A DNA stretch of 64,000 bases from positions 47,932 through 111,931 of the forward strand of contig VXMJ01000042.1 in the NCBI GenBank assembly GCA_009841145.1. Direction: 5' to 3'. A program made the position numbers and the translations under genes. Shown one piece after another: positions 1 to 9,973 of this stretch (position 1 is the first letter of the stretch; each line of letters starts with the position of its first letter). This DNA comes from Caldilineaceae bacterium SB0661_bin_34 (GTDB taxonomy: Bacteria; Chloroflexota; Anaerolineae; Caldilineales; Caldilineaceae). The notes beneath the pieces were generated by a model. The model did no database searches, was not told the DNA's origin, and saw nothing but the letters and a program-made list of their open reading frames with translations.

Positions 1-43
1 GGTCGTCTCGATGCGAGTTGATATCCACACCCAGCCGGTATGA

Positions 44-3000
44 TTGACCTTCACGAATGTGGGGCCAATTGATCCCTGCTCGCAGTCGGCCCGATCCCAT
101 TTGCTTTACCTTCTGCATTTCAGCTCCTCCAACTGCCCCAGCAGTTTGGAGGAGCTGAACTCCCATCTTCCGGACACTCAGTGCAACAACGTTGAAACAA
201 CCGTGCGATCTTCGCCCTTGGACCCGCCCACGCCCTTCACCGGCATCCTCCCCCTCGACTTGACCGAACAGGCCAAGACCGCAGTTGAGGAGGTTCTCCG
301 TGCCTCCTACAGGCCGTCGCCTCCCGCTTTCTCAAACCTCATCGACAACTTCGTCGCGAAACCCGACAACCTCTTCCGAGGACCCTACCTGAGCCTAGAC
401 CTGCCCTACACCAGCGCAGATACCCTCACAGAGCCTTTCCCTTCGGTCCCGCTCGGTCACACCCCCTACGCCCACCAACTGGAAGCCTTCCAGAGACTGC
501 AACCCGACGCTCCTCGGTCAACGATCATCGCCACCGGCACGGGCTCTGGCAAGACCGAATGCTTCCAACTGCCGATCCTCGACTGGTGCTACCAACACGC
601 GGACCAACCGGGCATCAAGGCTATCGTCATCTACCCCATGAATGCCCTGGCTGAGGATCAGGCTAGGCGCATTGCAACCCGCATCTGGAACTCCCCGGAG
701 CTGCGAGGGCGGGTCACGGCCGGCATGTACGCGGACGCGGAACCGCAGGACGCATCCCCCTCCATGCTGGAGGACGACATCATTCGGTCCCGCCGGGCGA
801 TGCACGAAACTCCTCCAGACATCCTGCTGACCAACTACAGGATGCTGGACAGCCTCCTGGTCCGTCCGGAACGCAAGGGACTCTGGGAACAGAACACACC
901 TGAAACGCTGCGGTTTCTGGTCGTGGACGAACTCCACACCTTTGATGGAGCCCAGGGCACGGACCTTGCCTGTCTCATCCGCAGGCTGAAGGACCGCTTG
1001 GCCGTACCCAAGGGATCCCTGTGCTGCATCGGAACCTCCGCAACACTGGGAGACCAGAGCGATACCAAACCTGTCATTGACTATGCCCAGGAGCTGTTCG
1101 ACGTGGAGTTCGATGCGGATGCGGTGGTGACGGAGAACCGCCAGGATCTCTCCGAGTACCTCGAAACCGAAGAGGATATTGAACTGTCCAACCGCCTCCC
1201 CGACAAGGAACTGGTGGCAGACCTTGCCGGCCACACCGAGATGCAGGATCCCGTCCGTTTGATACGCCACCTGTATCAAGCCTGGTTTGGGGACGAGGCG
1301 ACGGAGGACATTGGTGGCGCATGGCGCGTCGAATTGGGCAACCAGTTGCGCTCGCACGAATTCCTGGCCACTTTGCTCGGCGCCCTGAACGGAGGCATTC
1401 GACCGGTCGATGAGGTAGTAACCCACCTCCAAAGATCGTTCCCGGAGCTTGGTTCGTGGTCCCAGCCCGAAATACGAAACCTGCTTCAGGGATTCATGGC
1501 ACTGCTGGCCTTCGCCAGAAGATCCGAGGAGGAAACCGACGAGCTGCGTCCCTTCCTCTCCATCCGTGTCCACTTCTGGATTCGCGAGCTGAAGCGCATG
1601 GTGGTGTCATTGCCACCGGATCCGGACCCAGCAGACACCACCACACAGGTCAACGTCAACAGCAACGAACTACCGGATGATTTCCACACAGCGGCCCGGA
1701 ACCAGGAGGCCGACCCGCGCCTGCTGCACTCCGACGACCTCCCCGACAATTTCGGAGAAGCAGTTCTACCCGTTGTCCACTGCCGGGAATGCGCCGGCAT
1801 GGCATGGGTGACCGCCACCAACCCGGACAACAGCGGCTTCGTGGAGGACAGGGACGCCATCTACCGGGAGTACTTCGCCAAGCCCCTGTCCCACAGGCTG
1901 GTCTACCTGCTGGCCCAGCCTCCGGACGCGACTCTCGTCTCGGGGTCAAGGGTGGTGCCAGGACATGTCTGTTGCCGTTGCCTGCGGTGGCAGACCTCGG
2001 CGGCCGGACGTCACGCAAGGTCTCCCGGCGCGTGCCCGGAATGCAACGCAAACGCCTGGCGTCAAGCATGGAGGATGACTCCCGGCAAGAGCGGAGGTGA
2101 CGGTCCGAGCCGCCGACGCGAATGGGCCTGCGCCTATTGCGGCTCGGCAACCGGCCTCGGCATCTTCGGCATGGCCTCAACCTCCATGGCCAGCTTCCTG
2201 ACCTCCACCCTGTTTGCGTCCAGAGTCAACGAGGATCCCAAGCTGCTGGCCTTTGCCGACTCGGTGCAGGATGTGGCCCACAAGGCAGGTTTCATCGAAG
2301 CCCGCAGTTTCCGCACGGTATTGCGCCAGCAGGTGGCTGCCTGGCTGGCGGACCAACCCGGGACCCCGTCCCTGCCTGCCCTGATGGACGGATTCGCGCC
2401 TTGGGTCAAGGCCTCCTTCGACGATGATCGGGAGTTTGTGGGAGCCATAACCCACGTGGACCTCAAGTGGTTCAGTGCCGTCAACGACCTGTTCGAAGGC
2501 AACAACGATGGAAAACTGCCGGAGATCCCCGAACGCGACATCGAGGATGTGGGCCTACGCCTAACTTGGGAGGCCTTTGCCGAACTCACCTTCCTGTCCC
2601 GGTTCGGCCGCACCTTGGAAAACACGGGCAGGCTGTGCCTGGGTATCGACGCATCCCTATTGCAGCAGGCCGGACAGAGACTAGCCGCAGACGCGGGCGA
2701 ACACTTGGGCTCCCTCTTTGAGGATGCAGACAGCAATGCCTGCACCTGGTTCCTCCTTGGGATCGTGCACAGGATGATTCACGACGGCGCGATCCGGATC
2801 GATCCCAGCGGCTTGGATCCCATCGGCGGTTTGGCCCGGTCCAACGGGAGTTGGATTGGCATGGTCAGATCCAGGAAAGTTGGCCACGTCCTTCCCGCAT
2901 ACAGCCCACGCGCCCGCAAGCCCCTGTTGCCCAGCCTCAACGGACGGGACGAGTTCGCACCCCTTGGCGATGCCGGTTCATCGGCCCGGTGGTATCCCCA

Positions 3001-6000
3001 CTGGGCGCGCAAGTGCCTGCCGGCTGGACCCAACCTCAAGGGAGATCTCCTTGAAGACCTCTACTTCCTGGCCTTCAGGCACCTGGAAGAGAGCGGCATT
3101 GCGGAACAGGTTCAACCAACCGGCAAGTCCCCCATCTGGGCATTGCGGGCCGAGCACATCACGGTTGAGCAGGACGCTGTCGCCCTAACATGCGACAGTT
3201 GCGGACGACGCATGCAGATCCCCGCCGGACAAATCCGGACCTGGACCGGCATGGTCTGCCCCAATCCGGGTTGCCCCAACGGCAAAATTGCGAACCGGCA
3301 GACGGAGATCCCGGCACCGCTGCTGGGTTCGCAGCTGACCCGCGGCCAGCGTCGCCGGGTCAACGCAAGGGACCACTCTGGCCTACTCGAAGCGGAAACC
3401 CGCAGACGCCTCGAACAGCAGTTCATGGATGGGGACCACAGTTGGTTCCCGAACGTCCTGTCCACTACCTCCACCTTGGAACTCGGCGTGGACATCGGCG
3501 ATCTCTCCTCGGTCATGCTCTATGCGGTACCTCCCAGCCAGGCGAACTATGTCCAGCGGCTGGGCCGCGCCGGACGGAGGGACGGCAACTCCCTTGGCCT
3601 GACGGTGGTGAACGCCCGCCCTCACGACCTCTACTTCTGGCAGGACACCCTGGACATGATCCAGGGCTCGGTGGAGGTTCCCGGCCTCTACCTTGAGGCC
3701 TACGCCATCCTGCGCCGCCAGTTCAACGCCTACACCCTTGAACGGTTCATCACGGACACCGACAGGAACGTTCCCTTCGGGACGCTTGCGAATGTAGCCT
3801 CCGGGACCAGAGGGCAACCCGGCACGGGAGCGCTGAATGACTGGATCGGCTTCGTGCGGGCCAACCGGCAGGATCTGCTGTCGGGATTCCGGACGATGTT
3901 CGCACTGCCTGCCGAAGGCGATCTCTTCACCAAGCTGACGGGTTTCGTCGAGGGAACCTTGCCGGGTGATGCCTTCGCGAGTTCCATCCGAACTTGCCTT
4001 GAAGACGCACAGGAGGAGCGCAAGACGTGGACCAACCGGGCCAGGGCCGTGTCCCGGCAAATCGACCGTTTCAAGGCGAACAAGGCTCCGCCCAAGGACC
4101 TCGACGAGCAGATCCAGCAACTGGAAAGGGACATGCGGGCCTTCCGCCGCGTTGCCTCGGAACTCGGCCGTCAGGACCTGCTGCAGCTCCTGACCGAACG
4201 CGGTGTCCTGCCCAACTACGCCTTCCCCGCGGAAGGCATTCGCCTGCGATCGATCATCCTCTACCGGGCCGCGGAAGGGGCCGACCGGAGCTGGGTGAAC
4301 AGAACCTACGAATACGCCCGGCCTGCCGCCTCCGGGCTGTCAGAGCTGGCCCCGGAAGCGTTCTTCTATGCCGAAGGCCACCGCGTCACGGTCAATTCCG
4401 TGGATCTCAAAATCTCGGAGCCGGAACGGTGGCGCTTCTGCCCGGTCTGTCCCCACATGGAACTGGACGGCGAAGGGCAGGCCAAGACCTGCCCCGCCTG
4501 CGGCTCGAAGCAGTGGGGCGACCTGGGCCAGGTCCATGAAATGGTGCGCCTGCGGCAGGTGCATGCACACAACAAGGACCGGGATTCCCGCATCAGGGAC
4601 GACCACGAGGATCGAACCCTGACCCGGCACTTCCGGAACCTGTACCCTGCCTTCGACCGCCACGCGGCCGAGAAAGCCCACCTAATCCAGTCCCTGCCCC
4701 AGCCATTCGGCTTCGAGTTCCTGCGCGAGGTGGAGTTCACCGACATCAACTTCGGACGCGAAATCGACGAAAGGGACCTGGTCCACCATCGGCGCGTGGG
4801 CGGCAAGCACATCCTGGCCAACCCGTTCCGGCTGTGCAAGGAGTGCGGACACGCCCTGAAACGTAACCGCGAACCGGAACACATCACCGATGTACTCACC
4901 GGCCCCTCTCGCGAACCGGCCTGGAAGGATGAGCACGCCGTCCAATGCCCCGTCCGCCGCCTGCCGGACGATGAAGACAGTGTGTTCGAAACCTACCTCT
5001 ACTACGGTTTCCCGTCCGAGGCGGTGCGCATCCGCCTGCCGTTCAGCAGTGAACAGGAAACCGAGGTCGCGTCGTTTGCGGCGGCCCTACACCTGGGCCT
5101 GCGGTTGGTGTTCCAGGGCAAGGTGGACCACCTGCGCTCCCTACCGTTGTCCCTGCAGGAGAACCAGTACACGTCGCACTGGTTGTTCCTGTACGACACG
5201 GTGCCCGGCGGCACGGGCTACCTGGAACGGCTGGCCTCGGCGAACATCTTTGAGGACGTGCTGCGCCGCGCGTTGCAGACCATGCTTGAATGCACCTGCA
5301 ACCAGCATCAGGATGCAGACGAGGCCCAGCGCAAGGACGGGTGCTACCGCTGCCTCTACCGGTACCAGGACAACCGCTACGACAGCGTTGTCTCGCGCGA
5401 TGCCGCCATTCGCATCCTCCGCTCCATCCTCGACCAGTGGTACAAGATCCATCCCGTCGCCAGCGTGGAGATCGTCGAGCCGGACAGACTGGCCGAGAGC
5501 GAGCTTGAGGACCGCTTTGAGTCCTGGCTGGAAAAGCGGGTGCGCCGAGACGGCGGACACATTGAACGCTCCCCTCTGCCCGACGGCGGATCCGGTTATC
5601 GGATAGTGCTGGGAGACCAACTCTGGGAACTGAAGCGGCAGGTCCGTCTGGGTTCGGGAGACAGTGTGGCTGTGCCGTCCCAAGCGGACTTCATCCTGCG
5701 ACCTGTGGGAAACGCAGACCCCGAGGTTCTGCCGGTGGCCCTGTTCATGGACGGTTGGCGCTACCACAAGGCCCGGGTAATCAAGGACGTGCACCAGCGA
5801 CTGTCGATACACGCCTCCGGAAGGTTTCGGGTCTGGTCGCTGACTTGGCACGACATCGTGCAGGACAACGACCCCAACGGCGAACGTGCCGCCTGGAACC
5901 CGTTCCGGGACCTGAAGATACCGGCCCGGCCGGCAACGGACGAAACCCAGGCTCTGGACAATATGGTGCGCAACGGCTCGGCCGCGGACCTGCTGTTTCA

Positions 6001-6724
6001 CTACCTGTGCAATCCGACACCCAAGCTCTGGCGGGATCTGGCCTGCCGTCTGGCCCTGAACACCCTGGTCGTCCACAATGCATCATGGGATGACTGGCGG
6101 GAGGCCTTGGACGGCCTGAACGACATCTGCAACGACTTTGCCCAATCCCTGTCCTGGCACTCTCAGTTGGGCATGACCCGAAGCGGCGGCTCCTTTGTCG
6201 TGGCCGGTGCGGAGGACCAGGTCCTCACGGGCATGCCCAAGCCGGCCGACCTCCACCCCCTGCTGTACCTCAACACGGAAGGGAATCTGTCTCAAGCCGA
6301 GTGGGCAGGGGCATTGGGGACCTTCAACCTGCTGCAGTTCCTGCCCCTGATGCACTGGGTCTGCGCTTCCGATCCCAATCCGGAACCGTTCCCAACGGCC
6401 CCCTCGCCTGTGGGACCGGACCCGGACGGCTGGGAGGAGGCATGGGAATTTGCACAGGACGAAGCCCGGCCCCTGGTGGACGCTCTTCGCTCGCGGTCGA
6501 TTCAGCCGCCGGAGGTGGGTTGGGAGGAACTTGCGTCGGGCGAAGTGTTCGTTGAACTCGAACTGGCCTGGCCGGACGGCAGAATAGGGATCTCCCTTAC
6601 ACCCCTTCCCGAACCGGAGAAGCGAAGGATGCAGGCAGGAGACTGGATTCTGTTCTCCCTTGAGGAAGCCCAGGACCAAATCGAGAAACTGCGATCAATC
6701 CTGAACGAAAGGTGCTCGGCATGA
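44..6724 (+). CDS. Giant DEAD/DEAH helicase with DUF1998 and nuclease-like C-terminus (Druantia DruE-like)
   Basis: This looks like an anti-phage helicase of the DruE type: about 2200 residues, superfamily 2 helicase core plus DUF1998. Walker A ATGTGSGKT is at about residues 163-171 and the DEAH-type box DELH at 295-298. The C-terminal helicase lobe around 1145 shows ELGVDIGDL followed by YVQRLGRAGRR (motif VI). Several CxxC pairs between about 585 and 710 and again at about 1050-1630 suggest zinc ribbons. DUF1998 (DTVPGGTGYLERL, then Cys clusters ending CYRCLYRYQ) lies at about 1720-1785. A region at about 1815-1935 (ELEDRFESWL, QADFIL, FMDGWRYH) resembles a PD-(D/E)XK/Vsr-like nuclease. The far C-terminus is unrecognised. 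The longest frame opens at a TTG, but a strong hairpin lies in its first codons, so the true start is probably downstream, for example GTG 203. The stop overlaps the next gene. Helicase assignment is firm; the DruE label is from family knowledge. Confidence 0.85.
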   Translation: MTFTNVGPIDPCSQSARSHLLYLLHFSSSNCPSSLEELNSHLPDTQCNNVETTVRSSPLDPPTPFTGILPLDLTEQAKTAVEEVLRASYRPSPPAFSNLIDNFVAKPDNLFRGPYLSLDLPYTSADTLTEPFPSVPLGHTPYAHQLEAFQRLQPDAPRSTIIATGTGSGKTECFQLPILDWCYQHADQPGIKAIVIYPMNALAEDQARRIATRIWNSPELRGRVTAGMYADAEPQDASPSMLEDDIIRSRRAMHETPPDILLTNYRMLDSLLVRPERKGLWEQNTPETLRFLVVDELHTFDGAQGTDLACLIRRLKDRLAVPKGSLCCIGTSATLGDQSDTKPVIDYAQELFDVEFDADAVVTENRQDLSEYLETEEDIELSNRLPDKELVADLAGHTEMQDPVRLIRHLYQAWFGDEATEDIGGAWRVELGNQLRSHEFLATLLGALNGGIRPVDEVVTHLQRSFPELGSWSQPEIRNLLQGFMALLAFARRSEEETDELRPFLSIRVHFWIRELKRMVVSLPPDPDPADTTTQVNVNSNELPDDFHTAARNQEADPRLLHSDDLPDNFGEAVLPVVHCRECAGMAWVTATNPDNSGFVEDRDAIYREYFAKPLSHRLVYLLAQPPDATLVSGSRVVPGHVCCRCLRWQTSAAGRHARSPGACPECNANAWRQAWRMTPGKSGGDGPSRRREWACAYCGSATGLGIFGMASTSMASFLTSTLFASRVNEDPKLLAFADSVQDVAHKAGFIEARSFRTVLRQQVAAWLADQPGTPSLPALMDGFAPWVKASFDDDREFVGAITHVDLKWFSAVNDLFEGNNDGKLPEIPERDIEDVGLRLTWEAFAELTFLSRFGRTLENTGRLCLGIDASLLQQAGQRLAADAGEHLGSLFEDADSNACTWFLLGIVHRMIHDGAIRIDPSGLDPIGGLARSNGSWIGMVRSRKVGHVLPAYSPRARKPLLPSLNGRDEFAPLGDAGSSARWYPHWARKCLPAGPNLKGDLLEDLYFLAFRHLEESGIAEQVQPTGKSPIWALRAEHITVEQDAVALTCDSCGRRMQIPAGQIRTWTGMVCPNPGCPNGKIANRQTEIPAPLLGSQLTRGQRRRVNARDHSGLLEAETRRRLEQQFMDGDHSWFPNVLSTTSTLELGVDIGDLSSVMLYAVPPSQANYVQRLGRAGRRDGNSLGLTVVNARPHDLYFWQDTLDMIQGSVEVPGLYLEAYAILRRQFNAYTLERFITDTDRNVPFGTLANVASGTRGQPGTGALNDWIGFVRANRQDLLSGFRTMFALPAEGDLFTKLTGFVEGTLPGDAFASSIRTCLEDAQEERKTWTNRARAVSRQIDRFKANKAPPKDLDEQIQQLERDMRAFRRVASELGRQDLLQLLTERGVLPNYAFPAEGIRLRSIILYRAAEGADRSWVNRTYEYARPAASGLSELAPEAFFYAEGHRVTVNSVDLKISEPERWRFCPVCPHMELDGEGQAKTCPACGSKQWGDLGQVHEMVRLRQVHAHNKDRDSRIRDDHEDRTLTRHFRNLYPAFDRHAAEKAHLIQSLPQPFGFEFLREVEFTDINFGREIDERDLVHHRRVGGKHILANPFRLCKECGHALKRNREPEHITDVLTGPSREPAWKDEHAVQCPVRRLPDDEDSVFETYLYYGFPSEAVRIRLPFSSEQETEVASFAAALHLGLRLVFQGKVDHLRSLPLSLQENQYTSHWLFLYDTVPGGTGYLERLASANIFEDVLRRALQTMLECTCNQHQDADEAQRKDGCYRCLYRYQDNRYDSVVSRDAAIRILRSILDQWYKIHPVASVEIVEPDRLAESELEDRFESWLEKRVRRDGGHIERSPLPDGGSGYRIVLGDQLWELKRQVRLGSGDSVAVPSQADFILRPVGNADPEVLPVALFMDGWRYHKARVIKDVHQRLSIHASGRFRVWSLTWHDIVQDNDPNGERAAWNPFRDLKIPARPATDETQALDNMVRNGSAADLLFHYLCNPTPKLWRDLACRLALNTLVVHNASWDDWREALDGLNDICNDFAQSLSWHSQLGMTRSGGSFVVAGAEDQVLTGMPKPADLHPLLYLNTEGNLSQAEWAGALGTFNLLQFLPLMHWVCASDPNPEPFPTAPSPVGPDPDGWEEAWEFAQDEARPLVDALRSRSIQPPEVGWEELASGEVFVELELAWPDGRIGISLTPLPEPEKRRMQAGDWILFSLEEAQDQIEKLRSILNERCSA
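119..159. repeat. Long perfect-arm hairpin at the 5' end of the helicase frame
   Basis: TTCAGCTCCTCCAACTGC pairs with GCAG-T-TTGGAGGAGCTGAA around a CCCA loop. That makes an 18-bp stem with one bulged T, counting the 14-bp outer arm and 4-bp inner arm. It has no U tract, so it is not a classic terminator. It buries a GGAGG Shine-Dalgarno-like sequence (148-152). It may be a regulatory leader or the end of a small mobile element, and it argues against translation from TTG 44. Confidence 0.6.
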
Positions 6725-8901
6725 CCCAAACGGCAATCTACGACACCTTCATTGATGCCTTGCTGGAGTTGCCGCGCAATATCCAGCACAAGACCAAAAT
6801 CCTTCTGCGAAAGCTTCAGCGCAACCCGAACGCTCCGGGACTCAACCTGGAAAGGATCCAGGACACCAAAAACCTGTATTCGGTGCGGGTCGACCGGGAC
6901 TACAGGGGCGTGCTGGCCAAGTCCCAAGGCGACGGCGCCATCGTGATCCTCCATGTGGACAGCCATGACAACGCCTATGCCTGGGCCCGGCGGCACCGGG
7001 CCGGGGTCAATCCGAACTCGGGCGTCTTCGAGGTCATCCCGTTCAGTTCACAGCCGACGGCTACCACCGACAAACGGGAACCTGTCCGCGAATCTGCCGA
7101 CGGCCTGTTTGAAGGGTTGAGGGACCGCAATCTGCGCAAGCTCAACATCCAGGACGATCTGATCCCCCTTGCCAGATCCGTCACCGGTGAGAAGGATTTT
7201 GCCTTGGTCGCCAATCGCTTCCCTCCGGAGGCCCAAGCTGCCATCGAGATGCTGCTAGCGGGGTATACGTACCAGGAAGCCCTTGACGAACTGCACGCTC
7301 CTGACACGAACGTGGACACGGACGACATCGACGCGGCTCTGGCCCGTTTCGGTTCACAGGGCCGCCTTTGGGTCGTGGATGACGAGGAGGAACTAAAGCG
7401 GATGCTGGACGCGCCGCAGGAGAAGTGGCGGGTGTTCCTGCACCCATCGCAGAGGCGGCTGGTCGACCGCGACTGGAATGGTCCCGTCCGTGTTCTGGGT
7501 GGTGCCGGCACCGGCAAGACCGTGGTCGCCATGCACCGGGCCAAGTGGCTCGCGCGGCACCGGGCCCGGCTGACAGACGGCAAGATCCTGTTCCTTACCT
7601 TCACGGCCAATCTGGCTGCGGACCTGAAGCGCAGCCTCAAGGACCTCATCACGTATGAAGAGGACTTCAAACGCGTGGAGGTGGTCCATCTCGACCAGTG
7701 GGTTTACCGGTTCCTGAGTCAGCACAACTTCCCGCAACGAATTGTGTACGACCACCACGACTCGAGTCGGCAACAGGCATGGAGCGAAGCCCTGAAGACC
7801 GCAGACCCCGACTTGGCCCTCGAACCGGAGTTCTACAAGGACGAATGGTCCAAGGTGGTCCTGGCCCAGGGCGCCCTGAGTGAAACCGAGTACCTGCGAG
7901 TGTTTCGGAAGGGACGCGGCACCCCTGTTACCCGTCCCAAACGCGCCCGCATCTGGCGGGTCTTCGAGGCCTACCGCGCACATCTGGCGGCCAACGGTTT
8001 GATTGAGAAGGAGGATGCCTACCGGGCCACGCGGCACCTGGTGGATGCCAATGCCGGTCAGCTGCCCTATGTGTCCGTCATTGTCGACGAGGCCCAGGAC
8101 TTGGGGTACGAGGCGTTCCGCCTGATTGCCTCCCTGGCGTGCATCAACCCCGGCGGGGATCTCCTAGAGCAACCGGGTCCCAACAGCCTGTTCATCGTGG
8201 GCGATGCCCACCAGCGGATTTACGACCAACACGTGGTGCTCGGCCGGTGCGGGATCAACATCAGGGGCCGCAGTTCGCGCCTGCGGATCAATTACCGCAC
8301 CTCAAGGGAAATCCTGCACACCGCAGTGTCCGTGCTCGGCAACATCACTGCCGACGACCTGGACGGAGGCACGGACACCCTGGTCGGATACCGCAGCCTC
8401 TTCGGCGGTCCGGAACCCAAGTTCCTGGAAATGCAGGACATGGAACACGGAGCGACCCTGCTGCAACAGTGGATTGCCGCGCTCCAGTCGGAATTCGACT
8501 ACGGCTTGCAGGACATCTGCCTTGTGTGCCGAACCAACTCACAGTGCAACACCTGGGACGAGGCCATCAGGAACACGAATCTGCCCACCCACAGGATCCA
8601 GACCGCGCGGGACACCCGCCAAACCGGGGCCGTTCAGCTGGCCACCGCCCATCGGGTCAAGGGTCTGGAGTTTCCGGCGGTCGCCATCCTGGATGCCGGT
8701 CCCGGCAATTTTCCCCTCAAGGTTGCCGTGAACACCGCCGGCAGCCGAGCAGACCGGGAACTGACGCTGCGCCGGGAGCGTTCCCTGTTGCATGTAGCGG
8801 TGTCCAGGGCCAAGCGACACTTGTTGCTTTGCACCCGTACGAGGTTCTCTCCGTTCCTCAAGCCGATGCTGGAGGCAGCGAGTGCCCGGTCGGATGATTG
8901 A
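6721..8901 (+). CDS. RelE/ParE-fold domain fused to UvrD/PcrA-type superfamily 1 helicase
   Basis: The first ~95 residues look like a RelE/ParE toxin fold: a helical start, then KNLYSVRVDRDYRGVL and a VILHVDSHDNAY strand. They are joined to a UvrD-type helicase. Walker A GGAGTGKT is at 260-267 and Walker B DEAQD at 456-460. GDAHQRIYD and the NYRTSREI motif follow, and motif VI LLHVAVSRAKRHLLL is near the end. ATG 6721 overlaps the stop of the upstream giant helicase (ATGA), with AAAGG just before it, which indicates translational coupling and a shared function. A GTG at 6712 is a less likely start. Helicases with an N-terminal RelE-like domain are recurrent in defence neighbourhoods. Whether the RelE fold still cleaves RNA or only binds cannot be judged from sequence. 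Confidence 0.85.
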   Translation: MTQTAIYDTFIDALLELPRNIQHKTKILLRKLQRNPNAPGLNLERIQDTKNLYSVRVDRDYRGVLAKSQGDGAIVILHVDSHDNAYAWARRHRAGVNPNSGVFEVIPFSSQPTATTDKREPVRESADGLFEGLRDRNLRKLNIQDDLIPLARSVTGEKDFALVANRFPPEAQAAIEMLLAGYTYQEALDELHAPDTNVDTDDIDAALARFGSQGRLWVVDDEEELKRMLDAPQEKWRVFLHPSQRRLVDRDWNGPVRVLGGAGTGKTVVAMHRAKWLARHRARLTDGKILFLTFTANLAADLKRSLKDLITYEEDFKRVEVVHLDQWVYRFLSQHNFPQRIVYDHHDSSRQQAWSEALKTADPDLALEPEFYKDEWSKVVLAQGALSETEYLRVFRKGRGTPVTRPKRARIWRVFEAYRAHLAANGLIEKEDAYRATRHLVDANAGQLPYVSVIVDEAQDLGYEAFRLIASLACINPGGDLLEQPGPNSLFIVGDAHQRIYDQHVVLGRCGINIRGRSSRLRINYRTSREILHTAVSVLGNITADDLDGGTDTLVGYRSLFGGPEPKFLEMQDMEHGATLLQQWIAALQSEFDYGLQDICLVCRTNSQCNTWDEAIRNTNLPTHRIQTARDTRQTGAVQLATAHRVKGLEFPAVAILDAGPGNFPLKVAVNTAGSRADRELTLRRERSLLHVAVSRAKRHLLLCTRTRFSPFLKPMLEAASARSDD

Positions 8902-9052
8902 AGACGACCCCACAGCTTCAGTGGCAAGCCAATGGCCTGCCGTGTCGAACCGACACCTGCATTGCAACCGTATCCAAAATTCACCAAGGACACTGATGGC
9001 AGTGTTGTTCTGACTGAAGACAAATACCGGCAACGCTCCAACCACCACTTCA

Positions 9053-9973
9053 ATGTTCCATCGACGTCGCCTTGTGTTGGCACTCCTGGAAACTCTGGGG
9101 GGAGAGGCAAACCTGAGGGACTTTCAGATGCACGCATTGCTCCTCACGCGAGGTCAGTCGCGCCCGTCATACGACTTCATTCCGTACCGCTGGGGATGCC
9201 ACTCGTTCACCTTGGAGGCAGATCGCAAGACCCTGATCCGTCACGGATGGCTACGTGACCGACCCGACTGGGTTCTCGACAACAAACCTCTTCCAGCCGG
9301 ACAAGCTTCCAACCCACACTCCGCCTTGCTCACAAGCGATGACCAGGCCACGCTCGAACTCCATACGCAACGATGGGGAACGCTAAGGGGAGGTCAACTT
9401 GCCAGGGAGGTGTACACTCGCTATCCGTTTTTCGCAACGCGCAGTGAAGTTGCAGATCAGCACCTCTCGCGTACCGGGTTGCTCAAGGTTCACGAGTGCA
9501 TTCCCGTTCCCATGCCGGGACCTGCACTGTTCACAATTGGCTACCAAGGCAAGTCGTTCGAAAACTACCTGCAGCAGCTGATCAACTCACAAGTGAACGT
9601 GCTCTGCGATGTCCGGCGCAACCCGACAAGCCGAAAGATGGGCTTCTCCGGTGGCCCAATGCGCCGTGCCCTGAATGGACTGGAAATTGAATACCGGCAC
9701 TTTCCTCGCCTTGGCATCGCATCGGATGCACGACGCAATCTCCAGACTCCAAGTGATTACGAACAACTGTTTGCCGAGTACCGTCAAACCACGTTGCAGA
9801 CCAATGAAACCGACCTGCGAGCGATCATTCAGTTGTTGACTCAACGCAAGCGAGTGGCACTCACTTGTTTTGAGCTGGAACCCCACCAATGCCACCGCAG
9901 CAGCCTCGCAAAAGCGATTGTAGGCAGATTCATGTGCCAAGGCTTACAGTCGCTGACTTGCGACGATCTCTAA
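9053..9973 (+). CDS. DUF488 family protein with N-terminal wHTH-like region
   Basis: The C-terminal half (from about residue 165) carries the DUF488 signature FTIGYQGKSFENYL, then VLCDVRRNPTSRKMGFS and a late CFELEPHQCHRSSLA stretch. The N-terminal ~150 residues (FHRRRLVLALLETLGG...) look like a small winged-helix-type module. The gene starts 151 bases after the UvrD-like gene on the same strand and is probably co-transcribed. DUF488 proteins are frequent passengers of phage-defence and DNA-modification islands, but their biochemical activity is not settled. The context suggests a role with the two helicases. Domain call is confident, function unknown. Confidence 0.8.
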   Translation: MFHRRRLVLALLETLGGEANLRDFQMHALLLTRGQSRPSYDFIPYRWGCHSFTLEADRKTLIRHGWLRDRPDWVLDNKPLPAGQASNPHSALLTSDDQATLELHTQRWGTLRGGQLAREVYTRYPFFATRSEVADQHLSRTGLLKVHECIPVPMPGPALFTIGYQGKSFENYLQQLINSQVNVLCDVRRNPTSRKMGFSGGPMRRALNGLEIEYRHFPRLGIASDARRNLQTPSDYEQLFAEYRQTTLQTNETDLRAIIQLLTQRKRVALTCFELEPHQCHRSSLAKAIVGRFMCQGLQSLTCDDL

